The notes under the pieces: generated by a model
The model's input: only the letters and a program-made list of their open reading frames with translations
Told to the model about the DNA's origin: nothing
Database searches by the model: none
Source of the DNA: a virus
Reading direction: 5' to 3' (one strand)
Length of the DNA: 21,359 nt
Virus record (IMG/VR): IMGVR_UViG_3300032770_000100
Location: 1 to 21,359 of that record
In this document: positions 11,457-18,524 of the stretch, one piece after another
Position numbering within the stretch: the first letter of the stretch is position 1
Layout of the letters: the number at the start of each line of letters is the position of its first letter
Program-made: the position numbers and the translations under genes

Positions 11457-12003
11457 CGATTCCGGCCTCCTTGCGGTGTGCTGCGTACGGCGCCATGATC
11501 TCCTCGCGGAAGAACTTCTCTGCGTCTGGGTTGGTGTCGAACTCCTTGCGCGACTCGACGCCGGCCACCTCGCACAAAGTGAGTCGCGCCACTTCCTTCT
11601 GCGCATCAAGCCCGCTATCGTAGGTCGACCATGCCCTGCCGTAGGTATGCTGCATCCATTCTTGGAAGTGCGGGTCATCGCACCACTTCACGGCGAGGCC
11701 GCAAAGGCCGCCGGGGAATCCGTGGCCGCGGTGCGGCTGGGCAAACTCCTTGTCGCGCTCGGTGGCCTCCGCCACCCCGGTTGCGTGCGCCTTCTTCTCC
11801 TGCTTCGAGACGTCTGCGGGCGTGGGCGCGGGCGCCGGCTCATCCTGATCGGTGAGCCGCACCAACATCGCGGCGAAGCGCTGGCCCTGCGGGCAACCCT
11901 TGAAGTACTCGATGTCTTCGGGGCCGATCAGCATGCGAACGTGAAACCCCGTCTTGCTGTGCTCGGTCCACGACTCCATCAACATCTCGACTTGTTTGTG
12001 CAT
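11449..12003 (-). CDS. Hypothetical phage protein (184 aa) next to the HNH gene
   Basis: Not assigned to a family. The N-terminal 50 residues form a compact unit (QVEMLMESWTEHSKTGFHVRM, then IGPEDIEYFKGCPQGQRFAAM and LVRLTD). A Pro/Ala/Lys-rich linker follows (about 55-85), then a C-terminal part with cysteine/histidine/tryptophan segments (GGLCGLAVKWCDDPHF; WMQHTYGRAW) and charged helices. The layout suggests two small domains. Start 12003 is chosen because it follows, within 2 nt, the stop of another frame; an ATG at 12027 is a close alternative, and neither has a strong ribosome site. It overlaps the next gene by 8 nt. Confidence 0.6.
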   Translation of the reverse strand: MHKQVEMLMESWTEHSKTGFHVRMLIGPEDIEYFKGCPQGQRFAAMLVRLTDQDEPAPAPTPADVSKQEKKAHATGVAEATERDKEFAQPHRGHGFPGGLCGLAVKWCDDPHFQEWMQHTYGRAWSTYDSGLDAQKEVARLTLCEVAGVESRKEFDTNPDAEKFFREEIMAPYAAHRKEAGIDE

Positions 12004-12005
12004 GG

Positions 12006-12110
12006 CTACCACAGGTCTATGATCCATAGGATGATGTAGAAAGCAACCGCGCCTAAGAGCGTCCCGAAGAACCCGGCCGCAAAGGCCCCAACTCTGCTAA
12101 GAGTTTCGAG
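12006..12110 (-). other. Possible tiny membrane-protein frame without a standard start
   Basis: This frame reads as a clean hydrophobic helix (RVGAFAAGFFGTLLGAVAF then YIILWIIDLW) and ends 2 nt before the ATG at 12003, typical of coupled genes. No ATG, GTG or TTG opens it; the nearest ATG (12287) lies across the neighbouring gene and adds shadow sequence. It might start at a rare codon, arise by frameshift from the 12053-12325 gene, or be chance. I list it because the helix is unusually membrane-like for a shadow. Confidence 0.25.
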
Positions 12111-12325
12111 GCGAGTGCCCGGGCCTCGTTCGCTGTCGCCAGCGTGCCGAGGTCCGGGTATCGCTTCTTCCCCCTCCACAGCTCGAATCTTGCCTCTCCC
12201 TTCAGCGTTACCTTGGCTATGACGAACTGACGGCACTCGCTGACGATGTAGTACGGACCGGTTCTGCGTCCATCTGAGGTGTAGCATGGCTCTCCTGGCT
12301 TCCAGACGATCTGAGCACTTTCCAC
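12053..12325 (-). CDS. Small hypothetical protein, GTG start (90 aa)
   Basis: Not recognised. The GTG at 12325 is preceded at ideal distance by GGAAGGA, making it the best start; the ATG at 12382 is less supported. The product has a beta-rich first half (WKPGEPCYTSDGRRTGPYYI, VIAKVTLKGEARFELWRG), typical of a small barrel-like domain, then a helix (NEARALASKLLAELG). It overlaps the 12217-12534 gene by 109 nt in another frame, unusually long even for this compact genome. Function unknown. Confidence 0.6.
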   Translation of the reverse strand: MESAQIVWKPGEPCYTSDGRRTGPYYIVSECRQFVIAKVTLKGEARFELWRGKKRYPDLGTLATANEARALASKLLAELGPLRPGSSGRS

Positions 12326-12534
12326 AGCGCGGTCCTTCCTCCCTTCCTTGACGGCGCCTTCGCTCGTGCTGTCCCGATGCATTTGATCGCTCCGCAGTCC
12401 TGCTCCTGTTGCAACACCGGACCCCAGTTGCGCATGTCGGGCGGATCGAGCAGCCCGCGCACGCGAGCGTACATGATCACGTCGTCCGCCGTGAAGTACG
12501 TGACGTTAGCGTGCCGCAGGAACCGGCGCAGCAC
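12217..12534 (-). CDS. Phage protein of the DDVI/NWGPVL type (about 105 aa, start uncertain)
   Basis: The core from about 12520 to 12306 (TYFTADDVIMYAR, then PDMRNWGPVLQQEQDCGAIKCIG and GGRTALWKV) resembles a small winged-helix-like family common in phage replication/recombination regions; I know of no established activity. The sequence after the core is Ser/Thr-rich and lies on the gene below in another frame. The frame opens with ATG at 12615, but that would overlap the upstream gene by 110 nt; GTG at 12534 reduces this to 29 nt and is preferred, though its ribosome site is poor. Expression with the helicase and primosome genes fits a DNA-metabolism role. Confidence 0.5.
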   Translation of the reverse strand: MLRRFLRHANVTYFTADDVIMYARVRGLLDPPDMRNWGPVLQQEQDCGAIKCIGTARAKAPSRKGGRTALWKVLRSSGSQESHATPQMDAEPVRTTSSASAVSSS

Positions 12535-12745
12535 GAATGTTGCTGACGTCCGCCACTTCGACAAGGGCAACCTCGTCTGGCCCAACCCTGATTTCTCGGG
12601 CGATTTCCCAACCATGGGTGATCTTCTCCTCGTCGCAGTCTTCGCCCACGTAGTTGACGTACGTCTGCGGGCGCGCCTTAACGACCACCAGCACCGGCTT
12701 CACGCCAGGCTGATACTGCTTGCCTGAGTACTCGGACCGGAACAT
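12506..12745 (-). CDS. Small hypothetical protein following the helicase (79 aa)
   Basis: Not assigned. The ATG at 12745 overlaps the helicase stop (TAATG), so it is translated with it. The sequence is beta-rich: SGKQYQPGVKPVLVVVKARP followed by TYVNYVG, and KITHGWEIAREIRVGPDEVA. The T-x-G-W-E-I-x-R-E segment is reminiscent of short phage proteins I have seen near replication genes, without known function. No metal or catalytic site is apparent. The C-terminal 10 residues overlap the start region of the next gene. Confidence 0.65.
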   Translation of the reverse strand: MFRSEYSGKQYQPGVKPVLVVVKARPQTYVNYVGEDCDEEKITHGWEIAREIRVGPDEVALVEVADVSNIRAAPVPAAR

Positions 12746-13635
12746 TAGAACGGCATCCTTTCGCTTTGTTCAAAGACTGGCGGATCGAAGTATCGCCCAG
12801 TGATTCGATCATACCACAGCGTCCCCATGCCGATGCGTCCCAGGTGCTTGAAGCGCATCTTCTGGACGTGGATGTCGACCTCCTGCGTGTGCTCGTCCGC
12901 GGTGTCTCGATGCACGCAGAGCACGACGTCCGGCACGTTGTACCAGTGGGCCGATCCCGAGATGTCGTACGGCGTCGGCACCGGCCGCTGACCCGTCTTC
13001 GGGTCGCGCAGCATCTTCTGCGGGTGCGCTACCAGGATTGTCGTGAAGTCCGCCTCGCGGCAGCGCTTCTGGATATCCTTCAGCGCCTTGAGCACGTACT
13101 TCGATTCTCTGGCGTCGTCCCCGCGGTGCTCCAGGCTGTTCCACGGGTCGAGGATCACGCAGAACTTCCCCTCGCGCCGGAAGCGCATGGCGGCATCCAG
13201 CAGGCTGCTGTAGTCCTTCCACGCCGGGGCGAGCCAGAAGAAGCGGTCGTCCACCCACAGCATGGCCTCGCCCAGCTCCTCGCGCGTCATGCGCTCGCTC
13301 GGGCCGGCGCCGAATGGCTTGCGTACGTGCTTCTCGCACAGCTTGGCCATATGAATCTGAGTGGGGTAATTCTCCGGCGAATATAGCCCGAAGTTCCATC
13401 CACCGGTCTCGGCGAGATTCACCGCCATGGCGTCCACGAACTCGGACTTCCCCATGTTCGGGATGCCAGTCACGACCACGAGCTGCCCCGTGGCCAACGT
13501 TACCAGCCGGTCGAGGCTGTGCCAGCCGGTCGAGCTTCCAGGCGGCAGGCCTGCGTCGTACAGCTCCAGCGTGCGGCCGGCCAGCGGGTCCAGCAGCTCG
13601 ATGGGCAGCGGCTCTGGTACGAAGTCTGCGGTCAT
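12745..13635 (-). CDS. DnaB-like replicative helicase / RecA-fold ATPase (296 aa)
   Basis: This is a RecA-fold ATPase of the DnaB helicase type, which unwinds DNA at the phage fork as a hexameric ring. Visible: Walker A GIPNMGKS (57-64) after QLVVVT, a catalytic-Glu-like YSPEN (85-89), Walker B FCVILDPWNS (158-167), sensor TTILVAHPQKM (198-208), and the C-terminal VPDVVLCVHRD (234-243) with VQKMRFKHLGRIG (257-269), where Lys259 and Arg261 are positioned like an arginine finger. The N-terminal DnaB domain is missing, so it is a short helicase-core form, as in several phages. ATG 13635 overlaps the upstream stop (ATGA). The upstream DUF1376 protein may load it. Confidence 0.85.
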   Translation of the reverse strand: MTADFVPEPLPIELLDPLAGRTLELYDAGLPPGSSTGWHSLDRLVTLATGQLVVVTGIPNMGKSEFVDAMAVNLAETGGWNFGLYSPENYPTQIHMAKLCEKHVRKPFGAGPSERMTREELGEAMLWVDDRFFWLAPAWKDYSSLLDAAMRFRREGKFCVILDPWNSLEHRGDDARESKYVLKALKDIQKRCREADFTTILVAHPQKMLRDPKTGQRPVPTPYDISGSAHWYNVPDVVLCVHRDTADEHTQEVDIHVQKMRFKHLGRIGMGTLWYDRITGRYFDPPVFEQSERMPF

Positions 13636-14339
13636 ACGGCCACTCTCCGCGCCGGCTTCGGATCCTCGGGGAGGCCGTCCAGCCAGCGCTTCTGGTTGAG
13701 GTAGGTGAGCGGCGCCGGGATGTATCCGTCCCGCCACTGCTCGGTCTGCGCCATCGCTTTCAGGTGTTCCACGATCTTAGCAGCATCTTCGTCCCCAATG
13801 CGCATGGCTATCCACTTGGCGTGGCAGGCAGCCTTGGCCACCTTGCGCTTGGTGGGCGGATAGGCATCCCAGAATCTGGAGAACGAGGTCAGCCACCCCC
13901 CGCGCGCAGCGCTAGGTGTGGTGTTGTTTTTGTAGTTAGAAGGAGAAGGAGAAGGAGGGGATTCCTTTTGGGACTCCATCGAGGAATCCTTTTCGGAGCC
14001 TGTCTTAGCGCCCCATCTGGCCGTGTTGCCGGCCAACGATCTCGCCCTGTAGGCCTCTATCCTCTTGATTGCAATAGGAAGATCGCGGTCCACCCGGGCG
14101 TTGTGCCGCTCGCCGTCAGGCCCGATGGGGAAGAACCTGTCAAGCACCGATGCCACCGCAGCCCGATCATCATCTGTGCGTGCGCGCACCAGGAAGGAGA
14201 CATCAAGGACTCCTTTAGGGACGGGCTTTTCTGACGCATAGCACCAGTCCAGAAGCAGGCAGTACACGCCGTGCTCCGCCAGGGTCAGGTCTGCAGTGTC
14301 GCGCAGATAGTCCCCCGGATACCTGTCGTACCTGTTCAA
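13632..14339 (-). CDS. DUF1376 replication-initiation-like protein (235 aa, TTG start)
   Basis: Residues 1-85 match DUF1376: RYPGDYLRDTADLTLAEHGV, then YCLLLDWCYASEKPVP. A Ser/Pro/Lys linker follows (about 115-145). The C-terminal part (FWDAYPPTKRKVAKAACHAKW, later PAPLTYLNQKRW) is like the end of phage replication proteins that act as helicase loaders or origin binders. I infer it recruits the adjacent helicase. TTG at 14339 is preferred: GGAGG lies 8 nt upstream and family members begin just before this RYPGDYL motif. An ATG at 14375 would overlap the nuclease gene by 35 nt. It follows that gene's stop by one base. Confidence 0.8.
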   Translation of the reverse strand: MNRYDRYPGDYLRDTADLTLAEHGVYCLLLDWCYASEKPVPKGVLDVSFLVRARTDDDRAAVASVLDRFFPIGPDGERHNARVDRDLPIAIKRIEAYRARSLAGNTARWGAKTGSEKDSSMESQKESPPSPSPSNYKNNTTPSAARGGWLTSFSRFWDAYPPTKRKVAKAACHAKWIAMRIGDEDAAKIVEHLKAMAQTEQWRDGYIPAPLTYLNQKRWLDGLPEDPKPARRVAV

Positions 14340-14340
14340 A

Positions 14341-14625
14341 CTAGCTCCTCCGCCGGTAGTGCTCGGCGATAGCAAGCGCCTCGTCGACGGTGCGCGCTAC
14401 GTGCGCGTTGCCGCGCCAGCCGGAGTGCCACACCTTCTGGCGCGAGTTGAATGTCTCGTTGCCTGACTTGATCTCGATCAGGAAGTTGAAGCCGTTGATG
14501 CCGCACAGCAGGTCCGGGCAGCCATCGCCGACCTCTGCCAGCGATTGTACGCTGACCCCGGCTGCGCGCAATGCGTCCACGATGATAGACTGGTTGGCGT
14601 CAACCTTTGCGGCGCGGCGGCTCAT
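14341..14625 (-). CDS. PD-(D/E)xK (VRR-NUC-like) nuclease, 94 aa
   Basis: A short restriction-fold nuclease: G-C-P-D-L-L (residues 35-40, Asp38) and F-L-I-E-I-K-S-G (48-55, Glu51 and Lys53) give the PD...ExK active site, preceded by a helix (SIIVDALRAAGVSV) and followed by a glutamine-containing helix (SRQKVWHSGWRG). This is the layout of VRR-NUC and Holliday-junction-resolvase-like phage nucleases. At 94 aa it is near minimal size, and the target (branched DNA, repair intermediates or host DNA) is not evident. It is the first gene of the leftward replication block, starting at ATG 14625 opposite the divergent control region. Confidence 0.8.
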   Translation of the reverse strand: MSRRAAKVDANQSIIVDALRAAGVSVQSLAEVGDGCPDLLCGINGFNFLIEIKSGNETFNSRQKVWHSGWRGNAHVARTVDEALAIAEHYRRRS

Positions 14626-14649
14626 GGCACCCAGTCTACAACATCGAGC

Positions 14650-14677
14650 TTGCGTTGATCGGCCGATTGACTATAAT
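14650..14677 (+). promoter_or_regulatory. Rightward promoter of the recombination operon
   Basis: TTGCGT (14650-14655), a 16-nt spacer and a perfect TATAAT (14672-14677) lie in the 89-nt gap between divergent genes. Transcription would begin near 14684, leaving a leader of about 30 nt with ribosome site GGAGAG before the ATG at 14715. The -35 is weak (3 of 6) but the -10 is ideal. I could not find an equally clear leftward promoter here. Confidence 0.75.
14658..14667. promoter_or_regulatory. Operator-like palindrome inside the promoter spacer
   Basis: ATCGGCCGAT is a perfect 10-bp palindrome placed exactly between the -35 and -10 of the rightward promoter. A dimeric repressor bound here would block that promoter and could also affect leftward transcription. 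The regulator is not identified; the HTH protein at 4622 or one outside the window are candidates. Confidence 0.45.
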
Positions 14678-14714
14678 GGGTGTGTACCGACATCCTTGAT
14701 ACGGAGAGAAACAC

Positions 14715-15422
14715 ATGGCGTATGATCCTAAACTGTCGCTTAATCAGCGACTTCTGAACGTGATGCTGGAGGTCGAGTACGTCAAGAAGGACGTCACGAT
14801 CCCCGGCTCGGGCAAGGGGGTGGCCAGGGACGCGGTCGTTGCCGCCATCCGCCGACGCCTGCTGGCGAACGGCGTCATCGCGCGCACGTCCGAGGTGCCA
14901 GGCACCGGGCGCTTCATCGAAACCAACCAGAAGTCGGCCAGCGGCACGCCGAAGATCACCTATGCGGCCACGTATCGCACCTCGTTCGTCAACGTGGACG
15001 ACGGCTCGACGGTCGACGTCGAACACCTGGGGCAGGGCGACGACTTCGGCGACAAGGCGCCGGGCAAGGCCGGTACGTACGCGGAGAAGCTGAACTTCCT
15101 GCGCGGCCTCCTGCTGGAGACCGGCATCGCAGATGAGGGGCGCAACCCTGGCGAGGGCGACACCGACACCGAATCAGCGCCGGCCTGCCTCAGCGCGGCG
15201 GAGCGCGCGGTGTTCGAGGGCAAGATCAAGGCCGAGACCACCGAGAAGGCCATCCTGCAGGACCTGAAGGATGCCCGCCAGCGGCTCGCCGTGGTAGCCG
15301 GGGACATCGATGTCAGCACCCATCCCGATATGGTGGCGCTGATCGAGGTTGCATCCAAGCGCAAGGGTGAGCTGGCCGAAGCCAAGAAAGCCGAGGCCAA
15401 GAAAGCCGAGGCCGAATCGTGA
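14715..15422 (+). CDS. erf: ERF-family single-strand annealing protein (235 aa)
   Basis: The sequence matches the ERF superfamily: LNQRLLNVMLEVEYVKKD at the start, GKGVARDAVVAAIRRRLLAN (about 34-52), YRTSFVNVDDGSTVDVEH (87-104) and the diagnostic GDKAPGKAGTYAEKLNFLRG (112-131) followed by LLLETGIADEG. ERF proteins bind single-stranded DNA and anneal complementary strands during phage recombination and end joining. The C-terminal quarter is variable, charged and ends in lysine/alanine/glutamate repeats. It heads the rightward operon and travels with the usual partners, a YqaJ-type exonuclease (16661) and an SSB (17663). Start ATG 14715 has GGAGAG upstream. The stop overlaps the ligase start (GTGA). 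Confidence 0.9.
   Translation: MAYDPKLSLNQRLLNVMLEVEYVKKDVTIPGSGKGVARDAVVAAIRRRLLANGVIARTSEVPGTGRFIETNQKSASGTPKITYAATYRTSFVNVDDGSTVDVEHLGQGDDFGDKAPGKAGTYAEKLNFLRGLLLETGIADEGRNPGEGDTDTESAPACLSAAERAVFEGKIKAETTEKAILQDLKDARQRLAVVAGDIDVSTHPDMVALIEVASKRKGELAEAKKAEAKKAEAES
15381..15410 (+). repeat. 15-nt in-frame tandem repeat at the end of the ERF gene
   Basis: Two perfect adjacent copies of a 15-nt unit (15381-15395 and 15396-15410), followed by the start of a third. They encode two copies of Ala-Lys-Lys-Ala-Glu at the C-terminus. Length can change by whole repeats without shifting the frame; the tail is probably a flexible charged extension. Confidence 0.85.
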
Positions 15423-16099
15423 TCGACTTCGAGGGGTTCCCCAAGATTCCGCGGCTGTCTCGGCCGTGCTGCATCACCGAGAAGATCGACGGGACCAACG
15501 CGCAGGTCTACATCAGGCAAGCAGAGGTTCACGATCTGCCGGATGGCACGCGCATTCACCCGGAGCCATTTGAATTCGGGGTCGACATCCAGGTGACCGG
15601 CAAGGATGGCCTGGAATACTACCTCCGCGCCGGCAGCAAGAGCCGCTGGCTCCGCCTCGATGACGACAACTTCCGCTTCGCCAACTGGGTGTATCAGCAT
15701 GCCCCCGAGCTGGTGGAACTGGGGCCTGGCCGACACTTCGGCGAGTGGTGGGGCCACGGCATCCAGCGCGGGTACGGCCAGGAGCGCAAGCGCTTCTCGC
15801 TGTTCAACACCAAGCGCTGGCTGGATCGGGGCAACATCACCATCGACCCGGTCACCGGTGACCAGCAGCCCAACACCGCCACCGTACCCCCGCCGTGCTG
15901 CGACGTGGTGCCGGTTATCGTCGAGGGCATGTTCAGCACGGGCCTGGTGAACATGGCCCTGGAGACACTGGCGCGCCTCGGTAGCATCGCCGCGCCCGGG
16001 TTCAACAACCCGGAGGGCATCATCGTCTACCACGCCGCGCTCGGCGGCTACTTCAAGAAGTCGCTCCACAAGGACGAGGAGTGGAAGGGAAAAAAGTGA
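15419..16099 (+). CDS. RNA-ligase-family nucleotidyltransferase (226 aa)
   Basis: The motifs of the RNA ligase (Rnl2-like)/DNA ligase superfamily are in order: motif I EKIDGTN with the adenylated Lys22, motif III FGEWWGHG (Glu109), motif IIIa FSLFN (126-130), motif IV NPEGIIVY (197-204) and motif V YFKKSL (211-216). Such enzymes use ATP to seal nicked or broken RNA, sometimes DNA. With no C-terminal OB domain and 226 aa it is a minimal catalytic core. It starts at GTG 15419, sharing GTGA with the ERF stop. A place between recombination genes suggests repair of nucleic acid ends, but an RNA role such as tRNA repair cannot be excluded. Confidence 0.85.
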   Translation: MIDFEGFPKIPRLSRPCCITEKIDGTNAQVYIRQAEVHDLPDGTRIHPEPFEFGVDIQVTGKDGLEYYLRAGSKSRWLRLDDDNFRFANWVYQHAPELVELGPGRHFGEWWGHGIQRGYGQERKRFSLFNTKRWLDRGNITIDPVTGDQQPNTATVPPPCCDVVPVIVEGMFSTGLVNMALETLARLGSIAAPGFNNPEGIIVYHAALGGYFKKSLHKDEEWKGKK

Positions 16100-16476
16100 G
16101 CCGCGATCTGGCAGTCGGAGGCCGAATCTGGTACTTCGATTCGAATCGGCGTGTGTACCCACCGCTGCGGACTGGGCAGCTGTGGCCCGATAGTGGTCCG
16201 ATCTATCGCGAGCACTGGGTAGCGGTAGAGATCAAAGGTGAAACCACAAGGTCGTGGATCACCTGCTACGGCAAGTGCCCGAAGAAAGGGCACAGCAAGC
16301 CGTGGGCGCTCTACGAGGAAGAGGTGGATGCCGACTGCTACATCCACAATTACCGCTACATTATCGCGCGGAAGGTGGAGCACTTGACGTTCGGTGAGTA
16401 CGATACGTTCGACGTGTACCTGAAGCTGCGGAATATCGCCGGTATCATCGGCTACGATGACGGGGAAAAGAAATGA
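16096..16476 (+). CDS. Hypothetical phage protein (126 aa), GTG start
   Basis: Not assigned to a named family, but the pattern YFDSNRRVYP, GPIYREHWVAVEIKGETTRSW and CYGKCPKKGHSKPWALYEEE, then DADCYIHNYRYIIARKV, is one I recall from uncharacterised phage proteins. It is rich in aromatic and charged residues and probably binds nucleic acid or a partner protein. The GTG at 16096 shares GTGA with the ligase stop and is preceded by GGAAGGGA; the GTG at 16081 is less likely. It overlaps the following gene by 4 nt. No membrane segment. Confidence 0.65.
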   Translation: MSRDLAVGGRIWYFDSNRRVYPPLRTGQLWPDSGPIYREHWVAVEIKGETTRSWITCYGKCPKKGHSKPWALYEEEVDADCYIHNYRYIIARKVEHLTFGEYDTFDVYLKLRNIAGIIGYDDGEKK

Positions 16477-16664
16477 AGTACGACGTGGTGATAGCGGTGG
16501 ACGCGACCATCTACATTACCGTGGATGCCAACAGCCCCGAAGAGGCGGCAGAAAAGGGCTTGGAGGAATGCTCCACGCCGACGCTGTGCTCTTATTGCTC
16601 CAGGGAGGTGGCGCTCGGAGACCCGTTGGATGTACTGGAAGTCAACGAGGTCAAGACGAAATGA
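16473..16664 (+). CDS. Small protein with CxxC (63 aa)
   Basis: Not recognised. ATG at 16473 overlaps the preceding stop (ATGA). It starts with a beta strand (VVIAVDATIYITVDANS), followed by a helix (PEEAAEKGLEECS) and a C-S-Y-C knuckle (about residues 39-42), resembling tiny ferredoxin-like or zinc-ribbon-like phage proteins. It ends in an ATGA overlap with the exonuclease gene, so the two are probably co-translated and may cooperate, though that is inference. Confidence 0.6.
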   Translation: MKYDVVIAVDATIYITVDANSPEEAAEKGLEECSTPTLCSYCSREVALGDPLDVLEVNEVKTK

Positions 16665-17290
16665 TCGAGCAACGCTCCGCCGAGTGGTTCAAGGAACGCC
16701 TCGGCCACGCCACGGCGTCCGAGGCCGACGCCGTCATGGCCGAGGGCAAGGGCGGCGGCGAGGCCGTCACGCGCCGCAACTACAAGATGCGGCTCGCCTG
16801 CGAGCGGCTAACCGGCAGGCCGGCGGAGGAGTCGTTCTCCAACCGGCACACCGACCGCGGCGAGGCGCTGGAGCCGTTCGCGCGGGCCGCCTACTGCACC
16901 ATCAAAGACGTGCTGGTGACGCAGCTCGGTTTCGTCAAGCACCCAACCATCCTGTGGGTGGGCGCGTCGCCGGACTCCGAGGCCGACCCCAAGGGCGGCC
17001 TGGAGATCAAGTGCCCCATCGCCGCCATCCACGTCGCCTACCTCACCAGCGGCTTCCCGAGCACCTACCGCAAGCAGGTGCAGTGGCAGCTGTGGTGCAA
17101 GCCGGAGTGGGAGTGGGTGGACTTCGTCAGCTACAACCAAGACGTTCCCGAGAAGATTCGCACCTTCATCCAGCGCGTGCCTCGGGACGACAAGTTCATC
17201 GCGGAGATCGAGCAGAAGACGATCCCGTTCCTGCGTGAAGTGGAGGAGGTATACCTCAAACTGGAGGCCCTGTGTTCCAAGTCGGAGTGA
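16661..17290 (+). CDS. YqaJ-type (lambda-exonuclease-like) recombinase nuclease (209 aa)
   Basis: A member of the YqaJ viral recombinase family, 5'-3' exonucleases that prepare single strands for an annealing protein. The start RSAEWFKERLGHATASE is typical. The catalytic residues are visible in DRGEALEPFAR (65-75, Glu71), VGASPDSEADPKGGLEIKCP (100-119, with Asp105, Glu115 and Lys117) and the QVQWQLW segment (139-145) that helps shape the site. About 210 aa is the normal length. It works with the ERF protein encoded upstream and the SSB downstream. Start at ATG 16661 shares ATGA with the previous stop; the open frame further upstream is shadow. Confidence 0.9.
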   Translation: MIEQRSAEWFKERLGHATASEADAVMAEGKGGGEAVTRRNYKMRLACERLTGRPAEESFSNRHTDRGEALEPFARAAYCTIKDVLVTQLGFVKHPTILWVGASPDSEADPKGGLEIKCPIAAIHVAYLTSGFPSTYRKQVQWQLWCKPEWEWVDFVSYNQDVPEKIRTFIQRVPRDDKFIAEIEQKTIPFLREVEEVYLKLEALCSKSE

Positions 17291-17673
17291 TAGGAGCGAT
17301 ACAGATTCACCGCGATACCATGTACGAGGCGGAGACCGAGTCGGAGTCCTTCCTGCTCGACGGCAAGTCGCGCGGGCAGGAGCAGCGACTCACCTGCTTC
17401 GCCGTGCTACAATCTGTGCTGGATGAGGATCGATACTACTCGGTCAGCGAGCTGGAACCGAAGACCGGGTTCTCTCATCCGGTGATCCTGCGGACGCTGC
17501 GGAAGATGCGCGCCATGGGGATTGCGTTCTCGGAGCCGGTGCCGAAGACCAATCGGAGCGTATGGAAGGTGAAGCAGGACGCCGGCATGATCCCGGGTGT
17601 GATGGACATCCGGCCGTTAGCGAAGTGCTTTGGTGGCTACACCTACGTACAGGAGAAACGCGATGTCGTTTAA
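17272..17673 (+). CDS. Winged-helix DNA-binding protein (133 aa, start uncertain)
   Basis: Residues 38-100 form a winged helix: [39 protein letters not shown] and [20 protein letters not shown], where the second helix reads as recognition helix and the last piece as wing. It could regulate the operon or bind recombination DNA. Three starts are possible: GTG 17272 (GGAGG just upstream, short spacing), GTG 17287 (GTGA overlap with the exonuclease stop) and ATG 17320 (no ribosome site). It overlaps the SSB gene by 11 nt and carries that gene's AGGAG site. Confidence 0.65.
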   Translation: MFQVGVIGAIQIHRDTMYEAETESESFLLDGKSRGQEQRLTCFAVLQSVLDEDRYYSVSELEPKTGFSHPVILRTLRKMRAMGIAFSEPVPKTNRSVWKVKQDAGMIPGVMDIRPLAKCFGGYTYVQEKRDVV

Positions 17674-18085
17674 CAAGGTGATTCTCGAAGGCAACCTCGG
17701 CAAAGACCCGGAGACGCGCTATACGCAGGGCGGGGATGCCGTGTGCAACTTCTCGGTGGCCACCACGGAGCGGTGGACCAAGGACGGCGAGAAGAAGGAA
17801 AAGACCGAGTGGCACAACATCGTGATTTTCGGCAAGCTGGCCGAGATCGCGGCGAAGTACCTGAGGAAGGGCTTCCGGGTGCTGCTCGAAGGCAAGCTCC
17901 AGACGCGCAAGTGGGAGAAGGACGGCGTGACGCGCTACACCACCGAGGTGGTCGTGTCGCAGATCGACCTCATCGACTTCCCCGATGACGAAGAGCGCGG
18001 CGAGCCTGCGGCAAAGCCGGCGGCGAAATCCAAGGCCGCGAAGCCGAAGGGCGGAGACGAGCTGGACGATGACATCCCGTTCTAA
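17663..18085 (+). CDS. ssb: Single-stranded DNA-binding protein (140 aa)
   Basis: Classic bacterial-type [55 protein letters not shown] and [15 protein letters not shown] give the OB fold (residues 1-108), followed by a Lys/Ala linker and the acidic tip DDDIPF (135-140) that recruits partner proteins. It binds single strands produced during replication and recombination as a tetramer and would work with the YqaJ nuclease, the ERF protein and the phage helicase. AGGAG precedes the ATG at 17663. The next gene starts inside its end, 17 nt before its last base. Confidence 0.95.
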   Translation: MSFNKVILEGNLGKDPETRYTQGGDAVCNFSVATTERWTKDGEKKEKTEWHNIVIFGKLAEIAAKYLRKGFRVLLEGKLQTRKWEKDGVTRYTTEVVVSQIDLIDFPDDEERGEPAAKPAAKSKAAKPKGGDELDDDIPF

Positions 18086-18524
18086 ATCCCATACGTGCCC
18101 CATGTGCGGGCAGCGTGTTAGAAAGCTGAACCCGCACAGGATGGACGCCGGTAAAATACGTGTGCTGCGTAAAATCGCAGACCTGAACCACTACTTCGTG
18201 TGGGTCAAGGTGCAGCAGGATGGGCGCCTCATATCGCCGGAAGAGGCGGCGTTCACCATCCAGATAGATGCCGTCCACGCCTCGCGGCTTGTGTGGTTTG
18301 GTTTGCTCGACCGCAAGAGTCCGCGCAGCGGTATGTTCCGCATCAACGACAACGGCCGAGCGTTCTTGCGCGGAGACTTAGCTGTGCCGGCGGTTATCCT
18401 GTGCAGCGAGGGCGAGGTGGTAAAGCAGTCCGAAAAGACAGTTACCATCGACGACGCGGAGCGCACGGTGCTCACAAAGGAATACTGGGATAACTACCCG
18501 GCCATTCAGGTTGCCCGCCAATGA
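18069..18524 (+). CDS. Zinc-knuckle / winged-helix-like phage protein (151 aa)
   Basis: The N-terminus has a CPMCGQRV knuckle (residues 10-17). It is followed by a helix with [20 protein letters not shown], a helix-turn segment containing [16 protein letters not shown] and a wing-like [15 protein letters not shown], which together resemble a winged helix (about 28-110). The rest is an acidic beta-rich tail. It probably binds nucleic acid. ATG 18069 overlaps the SSB end by 17 nt; the open frame back to 17985 lies within SSB and is shadow. It ends in an ATGA overlap. Confidence 0.65.
   Translation: MTSRSKSHTCPMCGQRVRKLNPHRMDAGKIRVLRKIADLNHYFVWVKVQQDGRLISPEEAAFTIQIDAVHASRLVWFGLLDRKSPRSGMFRINDNGRAFLRGDLAVPAVILCSEGEVVKQSEKTVTIDDAERTVLTKEYWDNYPAIQVARQ

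Noticed and set aside
12006-12287. 93-codon frame from ATG 12287 as a full membrane-protein gene
   Set aside because: The first two thirds overlap the 12053 gene and look like shadow; only the last ~34 codons are protein-like, so only that part is listed at low confidence.
14960-16162. 400-codon minus-strand frame over the ERF and ligase genes
   Set aside because: The plus strand encodes two clear families here; the antisense frame has shadow-like composition and no motif.
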